DNA from: Balneolales bacterium
GTDB lineage: Bacteria; Bacteroidota; Rhodothermia; Balneolales; Natronogracilivirgulaceae
Assembly: GCA_007135895.1 (NCBI GenBank)
Contig: SLHZ01000071.1
Coordinates: 1-5,451, forward strand
Direction: 5' to 3'
Length of the DNA: 5,451 bases
Positions 1 to 5,451 of the stretch are shown here, one piece after another; position 1 is the first letter of the stretch; every line of letters starts with the position of its first letter. The notes beneath the pieces are model-generated. The model saw nothing but the letters and a program-made list of their open reading frames with translations. It had not been told where the DNA came from and made no database searches. A program made the position numbers and the translations under genes.

Positions 1-307
1 GACCCAGCCCCTCGGCGATGCGCCTCCGCACACCGGCATCCGGTTCCACAGAATAGTGTTCCCCCGTTTCGAGATCGACCAGGAACGACTGGCGCTGGCG
101 TGCGGGCCATCTCTCTTCGGACTGATGATAAGGCGATTGTTCCCCGGCATACAACAGCCACTTCCCATCCCCGGAAATACGGAAGTCGCACTCCCTGGTT
201 ATGGCGAGGATTTCCCCGCCCGATTTATCCGGATCGGATGTCTTGGCGCATCCCGAAAAGCCGATCCAGATGAAAAGAAGCAGAAAGGCGTGGCGGGGGG
301 ATCTCAT
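1..307 (-). CDS. Lipoprotein with TolB/WD40-like beta-propeller start (partial, 3' end off the left edge)
   Basis: An open frame starts at the ATG at 307-305 and reads without a stop to base 1, giving 102 visible codons; the C-terminus lies outside the window. The N-terminus is a lipoprotein signal peptide: a short basic n-region (MRSPRH), a hydrophobic core (AFLLLFIWIGF) and a lipobox-like FSGC with the lipidated Cys at residue 20. After a polar linker (residues 21-32), residues 42-53 (FRISGDGKWLLY) and 74-87 (SFLVDLETGEHYSV) look like adjacent strands of one TolB/PD40 or WD40-like propeller blade ('ISPDGKWLLY ... vDLeTGe'). Such propellers occur in TolB-like proteins, surface lipoproteins and the N-termini of prolyl oligopeptidase/DPP IV-type peptidases; which one applies cannot be told from 102 residues. 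An in-frame ATG at 331-329 would add eight residues (MINRDLYT). An in-frame stop lies three codons above it, so no earlier start is possible. I prefer 307 because it gives a compact signal peptide. Neither start has a clear Shine-Dalgarno sequence. Confidence 0.8.
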   Translation of the reverse strand, partial: MRSPRHAFLLLFIWIGFSGCAKTSDPDKSGGEILAITRECDFRISGDGKWLLYAGEQSPYHQSEERWPARQRQSFLVDLETGEHYSVEPDAGVRRRIAEGLG

Positions 308-372
308 TGTGTACAGGTCTCTATTGATCATAAGCGGTGGTTACGGTGATCGCATCCACGTAAATATCGGAT

Positions 373-396
373 TTTTTGTGATTTAAATCGCAAAAA
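373..396. promoter_or_regulatory. 24-bp palindrome resembling a CRP/FNR-family operator
   Basis: The two 12-base arms (373-384 and 385-396) are complementary at 11 of 12 positions with no spacer. The core is TGTGA-TTTAAA-TCGCA (377-392), which matches the enterobacterial CRP consensus TGTGA-N6-TCACA except at one base. The site is 66-89 bp upstream of the lipoprotein start. CRP/FNR-superfamily regulators are common in Bacteroidota, but their binding sites there are less well defined, so the regulator is inferred. If a TATTTA hexamer on the minus strand (361-366) acts as a -10 element, the palindrome would overlap the -35 region, compatible with either repression or class II-like activation. 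It could also be a chance palindrome in AT-rich DNA. Confidence 0.4.
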
Positions 397-482
397 TGTG
401 ATTCTGAATCAGGTTGAGATTCGTGATTTCAGCACGATATGGCCTTTACGATGAACCGGGTGGATTTGCCCTCGTATTAAAC

Positions 483-511
483 ATAATAACGATTTTGCTA
501 CTCCATGCAAA
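483..511 (-). promoter_or_regulatory. Possible promoter for the lipoprotein gene
   Basis: On the minus strand a TTTGCA hexamer (506-511) is followed after exactly 17 bases by TATTAT (483-488), five of six matches to a sigma-70 -10 box. The same stretch can be read as a Bacteroidota-type promoter: TTTG, then after 22 bases TATGTTTA, close to TAnnTTTG. Transcription would begin near 475 and give a 5' leader of about 170 nt that includes the 373-396 palindrome. AT-rich DNA produces such matches easily, and a promoter nearer the gene is an alternative. Confidence 0.3.
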
Positions 512-644
512 CCTGGGTGGTTTTGTCAAGTACTTCTTGCACCTCTGCAATGCGATAAAATTATTTTTTTGTGTGTACTTCACCACTATTTCGATGATAG
601 CGCGGGGTGCTTTCAAAGATGATGCAAAAGGATCTATCCACGAC

Positions 645-662
645 TCCGGTTCATGGACCGGA
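645..662 (-). terminator. Weak hairpin downstream of the GH27-like gene, possible transcription end
   Basis: TCCGGT and ACCGGA form a perfect 6-bp stem with a 6-base loop, starting about 20 bases past the GH27-like stop codon. On the transcribed strand no U-tract follows directly; the first short T run (CTTTT) comes about 15-20 bases later. It is therefore a poor intrinsic terminator and may only stabilise the mRNA 3' end or be chance. Confidence 0.2.
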
Positions 663-682
663 CGGATATCAATCGTGCGATC

Positions 683-2809
683 CTACTTGACAAGCATTAA
701 AGTCCGGGCATTCGAATACGATCCAGATCGCAGATGAAGGACATACGTACCGCTTGACAGGCCGGAGGCGTCAAAACGGATCTCATGGTTTCCGGCTTGC
801 CTGTGTCCGGAAACCAGCACTTCGACCAACCGACCCGTCACATCATACACTTCGAGCGTGACCTCAGTGGCTTCCGGAAGGTCGAAGTTGATCATAGTAG
901 CAGAATTGAAGGGGTTGGGATAGTTTTGATGCAGACCAAACCGGCCTGGCACACTGGCCAGACCCTCATTTCTGCCTTCATCATCTGCTGAGGTGGCCAG
1001 TGCAATTTCGATGGTCTCCTCACGCAGATCCACAACCACACGATAAAACCCAGGATCGGCAATCAGCCACTTGTAATCTTCTACTGAAGACGGACATCCG
1101 GTGGTCACAATATACCCGGTGTCTGATAGCGGTGGATGCATGGCCGGGGGACGGATCCAGTCGTGCTCGTCGCACCAGTCTCCGGTGAAAGTCGCAATCT
1201 TGAACTCCCCTTCCGAAAAGTGGTTTTCAAATGAGAACTGCCACGGATCTTCCGGGTTCCGGCTCATTTCATCGGGACTGGCGATATTCCATCCGGCCGG
1301 AACGGCATCGCCCACCATCCAGAGTTGAAGATACGGCGGCTCCCGGTCATCGAGCGGCTCATCCGTCGGGGAAATGCGCAGGACCCTAACCCCATGTGAG
1401 GGTACGTCCGCCGAGTAGGACTCATAAACCCCCAGATCAAGATGCATCCACAAATCCCTCACCGCCCCGTTCATATCCTCCGGGAACCCCTCCAGATCCC
1501 CCGAAAAGTCGACACTTCTGGTCCTTGTCGCGTTTTCCCTGTTAAACAAGGCCACAATCCAGTCTCCGTCGGACATGCGCCCGGTCCAGATCTGGCTGCC
1601 GGGGTCCGTCGGATCGTGGCTCATGGGCCGTCCGACAAATCCATCATAATTCAGTGCGAGCAACTCCTGGTTCTGGTACAGCCACACATGATCGCCGATG
1701 GTATTATGCTGATCGGCCACACCTACCGGCCCGCCCGCCACAAGGTGCTGCGAAATGACCGATTGCCGCTGCCGGTCATTATTGAACGTGTTGAGCCGGA
1801 TGAAATCACCGCACAGCGTCACGTCATTACGACCGGTATACTGCGACCAGTAGGCATAACCGTCCATCGGATTGGCCCACTGTGACCACCAAGGCCGTCT
1901 TTGGCCACGGTCCGATTCACTGAACTTTTCCCATTCTCCCGTCCAGACATCTTCATTTATCCGGAACATGTGGCTGAACTCCCGCTCCACTTCGGCTTCA
2001 TTATTCAGATGGGGCATCACCGCTTTCAATAAAACCCCGTGCTCCTCGGCAGCTTCGAACATCCACTTCATTGCGGTTTGGTAGTGCACTTTCGGACGAG
2101 CGGGACCCACATCACCCATGTTCTTGTCAAAGCCATCTTCGAACCACGACAGAAAATCGACATTCAGGAACCGGATACCCATCTCGGCCCAGTGCTGAAT
2201 GTTCCCTTTGACGTACTCTTCCGCCCCATCACGGTCCACCTGCACCCATGTAAACCAGAGAGTCTGCTCATCCGGGTCGACGATATCCGCCAGGGGAATA
2301 TCCGTGCCCACGACGGTTGCCCCATTATTCACCGCGTTCATATGGACCCAGAGCGGATTGTCATACATCCCCAGATGGAGTCCGCGTCCGCGCAGGTGAC
2401 ATGCCCACCAGGCATAGTCATTGTTCCAGTGCCGCGAATGGGACTTCCGGTACCCATGATCGTTCAAACGGGTAAGATCGCCCCATCCGTCCATGGCAAT
2501 CATGTCATAGCCGTATGCCAGGAGATTGTCTTCCAGCCACAGGATGTTGGTCCACAAGTCAGCTTCACTGATGTAGTTGTCCTGCACCCCTTGCTGTTCT
2601 CGGGTGAAGTGGTACTCATAAACACTCCAGTAAAGCGGAGGGTGATACGGGTCGATTTCTGGTGGATCGTGTGGACATTCGGTCATACCCGTGGATTCTG
2701 GTGCTGGAAAAAAGCCATCCGTTGCAAAGGCTGCGGATACCGGCAGCGACACCATTATTGCGATTGCCCAGGCAGTTATCCTCCCACTAAATTCACTGCG
2801 GTGCTCCAT
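683..2809 (-). CDS. GH27-like (clan GH-D) glycosidase with SusE/F-like module and T9SS sorting domain
   Basis: A secreted 708-residue multidomain glycosidase. A signal peptide (hydrophobic residues 11-29, likely cut after A-F-A at 27-29) supports the ATG at 2809; no Shine-Dalgarno precedes it. Residues about 55-395 follow the GH27 barrel order: IAMDGWGD (104-111) for the 'NIDDCW' strand, GLHLGMYD (143-150) for 'GlKfGiYs', GIRFLNVDFL (211-220) with likely nucleophile D218, FRINEDVW (282-289) with likely acid/base D287, GRNDV (326-330) for the 'WNDPDM' loop, and ELLALNYDGFVG (382-393) for 'vIAINQDplG'. A small beta domain follows (about 407-480). Residues about 492-604 (LWMVGDAVPAGWNI ... GEFKIATFTGDW ... 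FYRVVVDL) resemble the glycan-binding modules of SusE/SusF. Residues 624-708 are a T9SS C-terminal domain with QNYPNPFN and YDVTGRLV, so the enzyme should reach the cell surface or medium. In alpha-galactosidases the first motif has DD and the nucleophile strand has K-x-D; here they are D107-G108 and N216-V-D218, so galactose may not be the substrate. GH27 also contains isomalto-dextranases and beta-L-arabinopyranosidases. Fold and catalytic pair: good confidence; substrate: unknown. Probably co-transcribed with the GH31 gene. Confidence 0.88.
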   Translation of the reverse strand: MEHRSEFSGRITAWAIAIMVSLPVSAAFATDGFFPAPESTGMTECPHDPPEIDPYHPPLYWSVYEYHFTREQQGVQDNYISEADLWTNILWLEDNLLAYGYDMIAMDGWGDLTRLNDHGYRKSHSRHWNNDYAWWACHLRGRGLHLGMYDNPLWVHMNAVNNGATVVGTDIPLADIVDPDEQTLWFTWVQVDRDGAEEYVKGNIQHWAEMGIRFLNVDFLSWFEDGFDKNMGDVGPARPKVHYQTAMKWMFEAAEEHGVLLKAVMPHLNNEAEVEREFSHMFRINEDVWTGEWEKFSESDRGQRRPWWSQWANPMDGYAYWSQYTGRNDVTLCGDFIRLNTFNNDRQRQSVISQHLVAGGPVGVADQHNTIGDHVWLYQNQELLALNYDGFVGRPMSHDPTDPGSQIWTGRMSDGDWIVALFNRENATRTRSVDFSGDLEGFPEDMNGAVRDLWMHLDLGVYESYSADVPSHGVRVLRISPTDEPLDDREPPYLQLWMVGDAVPAGWNIASPDEMSRNPEDPWQFSFENHFSEGEFKIATFTGDWCDEHDWIRPPAMHPPLSDTGYIVTTGCPSSVEDYKWLIADPGFYRVVVDLREETIEIALATSADDEGRNEGLASVPGRFGLHQNYPNPFNSATMINFDLPEATEVTLEVYDVTGRLVEVLVSGHRQAGNHEIRFDASGLSSGTYVLHLRSGSYSNARTLMLVK

Positions 2810-2814
2810 AGTAG

Positions 2815-5451
2815 TTATTTATAGATTTTCAATGCGACATCATCGCCAGCAGCCGGAACATGTATGACACAGGCACCGGCTTCCGGATCCCAGTACCATT
2901 CCATACGGTTCCCTGCCCTGCGTCCCCGCTCCCTGACCAGGCCGTCATCCGTCGCAACGCGATCGGGACGCCCATCCAGGTACATCCGTATTTCATAGGC
3001 CCGGCCTCTGGCTTTAAAACCGTTTTCGGCCTGATGAACGATATGGAGGTCGTGGCGGTCCCTTTGACGGATGGTGCGGATCTTCCGCTTGAAGTAGACA
3101 TCCTCGCGGTAGTCATTGGTGGTTCCGTCGTCTTCATAGACATCAAAGGTAACCGGACGGCGGTCGTCTGCGGGGAACACATGCAGGATCAACGGATATT
3201 CGGGATCCTCATCAACATACTGCATCACCGGCATCATCGGAATGATGGATCCCACTCTTGCAAACACAGGTATCGTGGACAAGTCGACGGGATAATCGAT
3301 CCACTGCCTGCCTGCGTATCTCTCGTTACGGTCGGAAAAGTCGATCCATTCGCCGGCTGGAAGATAGATTCTTTTTCGCGCGGCATACTGCTCCACCACG
3401 GGCGCCACAAGCAATTCGCTGCCGAACATGAATTGCGCATCCACATCCCTGACTGCGGAATCATCGGGAAACTGCAGGATCATTGCGCGCAGTAATGGCA
3501 TTCCGGTGTCATAGGCTTTGCGCGCATAGGTATAGGTGTAGGGGATCAACCGGTATTTCAGCTCTATGGCTTCCCGGGCAATCTGTTCCACTTCCGGACC
3601 GAACAACCAGGGCTCCACCGCATTGTTTCCTTCGTGGTGCGCCCGGCTTAGCGGATTGAAAACCCCGAACTGCATCCATCGGGTATACAGCTCCGAAAAC
3701 GCTTCATAATCATTGATATCGCCACAATAGCCGGATATATCGGTGCTCCAGAACGGTATCAATCCCAGCCCGGCCGACAGCGCCATCGGAATCTGGCCCT
3801 GCAAACTGGGCCATCCGTTCAAAACATCGGCTCCAAATCCAGCATCTCCCGACCAGCCGAACGTATATCGCTGAAGACCGGCAAACCCGGCACGCGTCAT
3901 CTGAAACACACGCTGGTTCGGGTTGTGTTTTTCGAATTGGCTGGTGACCACTTTGCTCCAGGTCAGACCGTAGACATTGTGAATTTCATCATGCATGCCT
4001 GCATGATGCCGCATATGAAGCCGGTCCGTGTCTTCCTCGTTGCTCCAGGCGGGCTCGCCCATATCGGTCCAGTATCCCTTTATCCCGTCGTCAATCGGCT
4101 TCTGTTGCAGGCGTCCCCACCAGTCGGCCACTTCCGGGAGCGTGAAATCCACCAATCCGCTGTTTCCGCCCCAGGGCCATGGCATATCATAGCTTCCGTC
4201 GGTACGTGCGTCCATCACAAAGAATCCAAGGGAATCCGCCTCATTCCATTGACGCTCGTTGCGCTGTGATATCACCGGATTTTGCGACACGACCACCTTG
4301 AATCCCTGCTTGTGCAGGTTGTCCAGCATCTGCCGTGGCTGGTCATAGTTTGCCTCCCGCCAGGTAAAGCTCATAAGCTCCCGGCTCCAGCCGATATCCT
4401 GGTAAATAACATCACAGGGGATCTGCCGCTCCCGGAAACCGTCGGCGATCTCGCGGGTGAGCTGTTCGTTTGTAAGCAGACCGCGGCTCTGTGCGAATCC
4501 AAATGCCCATTTTGGCGGCATGATCGGCCGGCCGGTCAACTGCGTATACAGGCCGATGATTTCGCGGTAACCGGGACCGTACAGGAAGTAGTAAACCATT
4601 TCACCGTCCGGTGCTCGAAATGAGAAATGCTCTTCCGAGTCGGAGCCGAACCGAAACTCGGTATTGTAGGTGTTGTCAAAAAAAATCCCATAACCGTAGC
4701 TGCTCATGAAAAAAGGAATGCTCTTGTAAAGCGGATCTTCATCCGGCGCATAGCAAGGACGATCACTGTTCCACATTCGGAAAGCGTATCCGCGCCGATT
4801 CAGTGGCCCGCCTTTTTCACCCAACCCGTAAAAGTTTTCATTACTCCTCAGGGTCTTGTAGGATGCCTTTCCGGTCATTCGGGATGCGGGGGATGCATTC
4901 GGTTCATCCACAGCGTCCGGGTTGCCCGGGTCAAAGCGCACATAGCCGCGGTCCTGATAATCGTCCAGGAGCAGCCGCTGGTAAGCGTCAAAAAAACTGA
5001 TCCGGAAAGGCCGGGCCTGCACGCGGACAATCAGACTGCCGGTGTAAACAGCGTAACCTTGCGGAGTCTCCTCAAGGTTGATTTCCGTGACTCCCTCAAA
5101 CATCTCATTAATCACGGCAAACGAAGGTCTGTGCCGGACAGGCTTGCCTTCGGGATCGATCCGGACCCGCACGATGTCGGAGCCGAGCACAGCCAGGCTC
5201 ACCAGATGACCGTTATCGGTTTCAAACCGGACTTCGCGGCCGTCAATTTCATACCCGATGATATTGCCGGCCGTTTCGGCAGCCTGGGTGCTTCCGGCAG
5301 CTGCGGCTGAGTTGGAGACTTCAGGCGCGCCGGGCGCACCGGCATGTGCCATGCACACGCCATCTGAGCTTGCAATCAGAATGAACGGGAAAAGTAGCAG
5401 GTGAAATAACAGTCTGTAGCCGATGGCCCGGTATCCCCGGACAGGGATAGC
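2815..5451 (-). CDS. GH31-family alpha-glycosidase, secreted (5' end off the right edge)
   Basis: A retaining alpha-glycosidase of family GH31, most like alpha-glucosidases and alpha-glucosyltransferases. Residues here are numbered from the GTG at 5358, but the frame stays open for 31 more codons to the window edge. Those codons encode a basic then hydrophobic stretch (RGYRAIGYR, LLFHLLLFPFILIA) that is clearly a signal peptide, and no ATG, GTG or TTG lies between 5359 and 5451, so the true start is outside. A Gly/Ala/Ser-rich linker follows (about 8-31). Domains: N-terminal beta-sandwich (about 32-275, with ENFYGLGEKGGPLNRRG at 174-190), (beta/alpha)8 barrel (about 282-620), proximal beta domain (about 625-715) and a DUF5110-like distal domain (about 720-805, FDVYEDDGTTNDY). 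Nucleophile is D432 in YWTDMGEP, acid/base is D505 in GWSGD; IYQDIGW (318-324) and LSRAHHEGN (570-578) are substrate-pocket motifs. The core is full length and intact. It ends in VALKIYK with no sorting domain, so a periplasmic or envelope location is inferred. The stop is 5 bp before the GH27-like start. Family is secure; alpha-glucosidase rather than alpha-xylosidase or transglycosylase is only likely. Confidence 0.93.
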   Translation of the reverse strand, partial: AIPVRGYRAIGYRLLFHLLLFPFILIASSDGVCMAHAGAPGAPEVSNSAAAAGSTQAAETAGNIIGYEIDGREVRFETDNGHLVSLAVLGSDIVRVRIDPEGKPVRHRPSFAVINEMFEGVTEINLEETPQGYAVYTGSLIVRVQARPFRISFFDAYQRLLLDDYQDRGYVRFDPGNPDAVDEPNASPASRMTGKASYKTLRSNENFYGLGEKGGPLNRRGYAFRMWNSDRPCYAPDEDPLYKSIPFFMSSYGYGIFFDNTYNTEFRFGSDSEEHFSFRAPDGEMVYYFLYGPGYREIIGLYTQLTGRPIMPPKWAFGFAQSRGLLTNEQLTREIADGFRERQIPCDVIYQDIGWSRELMSFTWREANYDQPRQMLDNLHKQGFKVVVSQNPVISQRNERQWNEADSLGFFVMDARTDGSYDMPWPWGGNSGLVDFTLPEVADWWGRLQQKPIDDGIKGYWTDMGEPAWSNEEDTDRLHMRHHAGMHDEIHNVYGLTWSKVVTSQFEKHNPNQRVFQMTRAGFAGLQRYTFGWSGDAGFGADVLNGWPSLQGQIPMALSAGLGLIPFWSTDISGYCGDINDYEAFSELYTRWMQFGVFNPLSRAHHEGNNAVEPWLFGPEVEQIAREAIELKYRLIPYTYTYARKAYDTGMPLLRAMILQFPDDSAVRDVDAQFMFGSELLVAPVVEQYAARKRIYLPAGEWIDFSDRNERYAGRQWIDYPVDLSTIPVFARVGSIIPMMPVMQYVDEDPEYPLILHVFPADDRRPVTFDVYEDDGTTNDYREDVYFKRKIRTIRQRDRHDLHIVHQAENGFKARGRAYEIRMYLDGRPDRVATDDGLVRERGRRAGNRMEWYWDPEAGACVIHVPAAGDDVALKIYK

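Larger units (their letters stand above)
308..682. other. AT-rich intergenic region between the glycosidase operon and the lipoprotein gene
   Basis: No gene is supported in this 375-bp stretch. By hand count, 89 of the 240 bases from 361 to 600 are G or C (about 37 %), clearly below the flanking coding sequence, where two 60-base samples gave 52 % and 60 %. It should hold the 3' end of the GH27-like transcript and the promoter of the lipoprotein gene. Visible structure: a palindrome at 373-396, three GTGATT repeats (378, 398, 423), a GATTC-T-GAATC inverted repeat (400-410), a possible promoter (483-511), a T-rich run (560-570) and a small hairpin at 645-662. A plus-strand ORF at 414-737 crosses the region but has no recognisable domain and runs into the antisense of the GH27-like gene, so I do not call it. 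Confidence 0.7.

Noticed and set aside
56..349. Plus-strand ORF of 97 codons at the left edge
   Set aside because: It is antisense to the lipoprotein frame, which has a convincing signal peptide and lipobox.
509..523. AAACC-TGGGT-GGTTT hairpin followed by a short T run on the plus strand, as a terminator
   Set aside because: Only a 5-bp stem of mostly A-T pairs, and no plus-strand gene ends there; on the minus strand it has no U-tract.
414..737. Plus-strand ORF of 107 codons with a hydrophobic stretch in the intergenic region
   Set aside because: The hydrophobic part comes from AT-rich non-coding DNA, the end overlaps the antisense of the T9SS domain, and there is no ribosome binding site or known motif.
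2039..2824. Plus-strand ORF of 261 codons antisense to the GH27-like gene
   Set aside because: No recognisable domain or start signal, and it lies opposite a gene with clear catalytic motifs. It is an antisense shadow favoured by the codon use of the real gene.
4678..4685. Run of eight A (T8 in the GH31 coding strand) as a possible frameshift or slippage site
   Set aside because: The GH31 reading frame is intact across it (G-I-F-F-D) and family motifs continue on both sides, so there is no evidence of a frameshift.
4627..5310. Plus-strand ORF of 227 codons antisense to the GH31 N-terminal region
   Set aside because: Fully opposite a strongly conserved GH31 domain; its translation has no family resemblance.
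1..5451. CRISPR array, tRNA/rRNA, insertion sequence or attachment site
   Set aside because: Reading both strands showed no regularly spaced repeats, tRNA-like cloverleaf, transposase motif or terminal inverted repeats.

Overview
The window carries three genes, all on the minus strand, and two of them run off the window edges. Read in the direction of transcription (high to low coordinates) they are: a secreted GH31-family alpha-glycosidase (2815 to beyond 5451), a secreted GH27-like (clan GH-D) multidomain glycosidase (683-2809), an AT-rich intergenic region of about 375 bp (308-682), and the start of a lipoprotein gene (1-307, continuing off the left edge). The long plus-strand ORFs are antisense shadows of these genes.

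The GH27-like protein ends in a classic type IX secretion (T9SS) C-terminal sorting domain with a 'QNYPNPFN' opening and a 'YDVTGRLV' strand. This places the organism in the Bacteroidota/FCB group. This spelling of the motif, with roughly 50-60 % GC in sampled coding stretches, is common in Balneolota, Rhodothermota, Ignavibacteriota and relatives. The genus cannot be told. The GH27-like start codon has no Shine-Dalgarno sequence, which also fits that group.

The two glycosidase genes are 5 bp apart and almost certainly form one operon, whose promoter lies beyond the right edge. The GH31 enzyme has a signal peptide but no sorting domain, so it is probably periplasmic or otherwise cell-envelope located. 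The GH27-like enzyme should be carried to the cell surface or secreted by T9SS. Between its catalytic region and its sorting domain it has a SusE/SusF-like (starch-binding outer-membrane protein) beta-sandwich. The residues that recognise galactose in GH27 alpha-galactosidases are changed. An alpha-glucan substrate such as dextran or isomalto-oligosaccharides is therefore a reasonable hypothesis: the surface enzyme would cut the polymer and the GH31 enzyme would finish the oligosaccharides. This is inference; specificity cannot be read from the sequence.

The lipoprotein gene at the left edge has a lipobox and then one blade of a TolB/WD40-like beta-propeller. It is separated from the operon by the intergenic region, which holds a CRP/FNR-type palindrome and possible promoter elements, so it is probably its own transcription unit.
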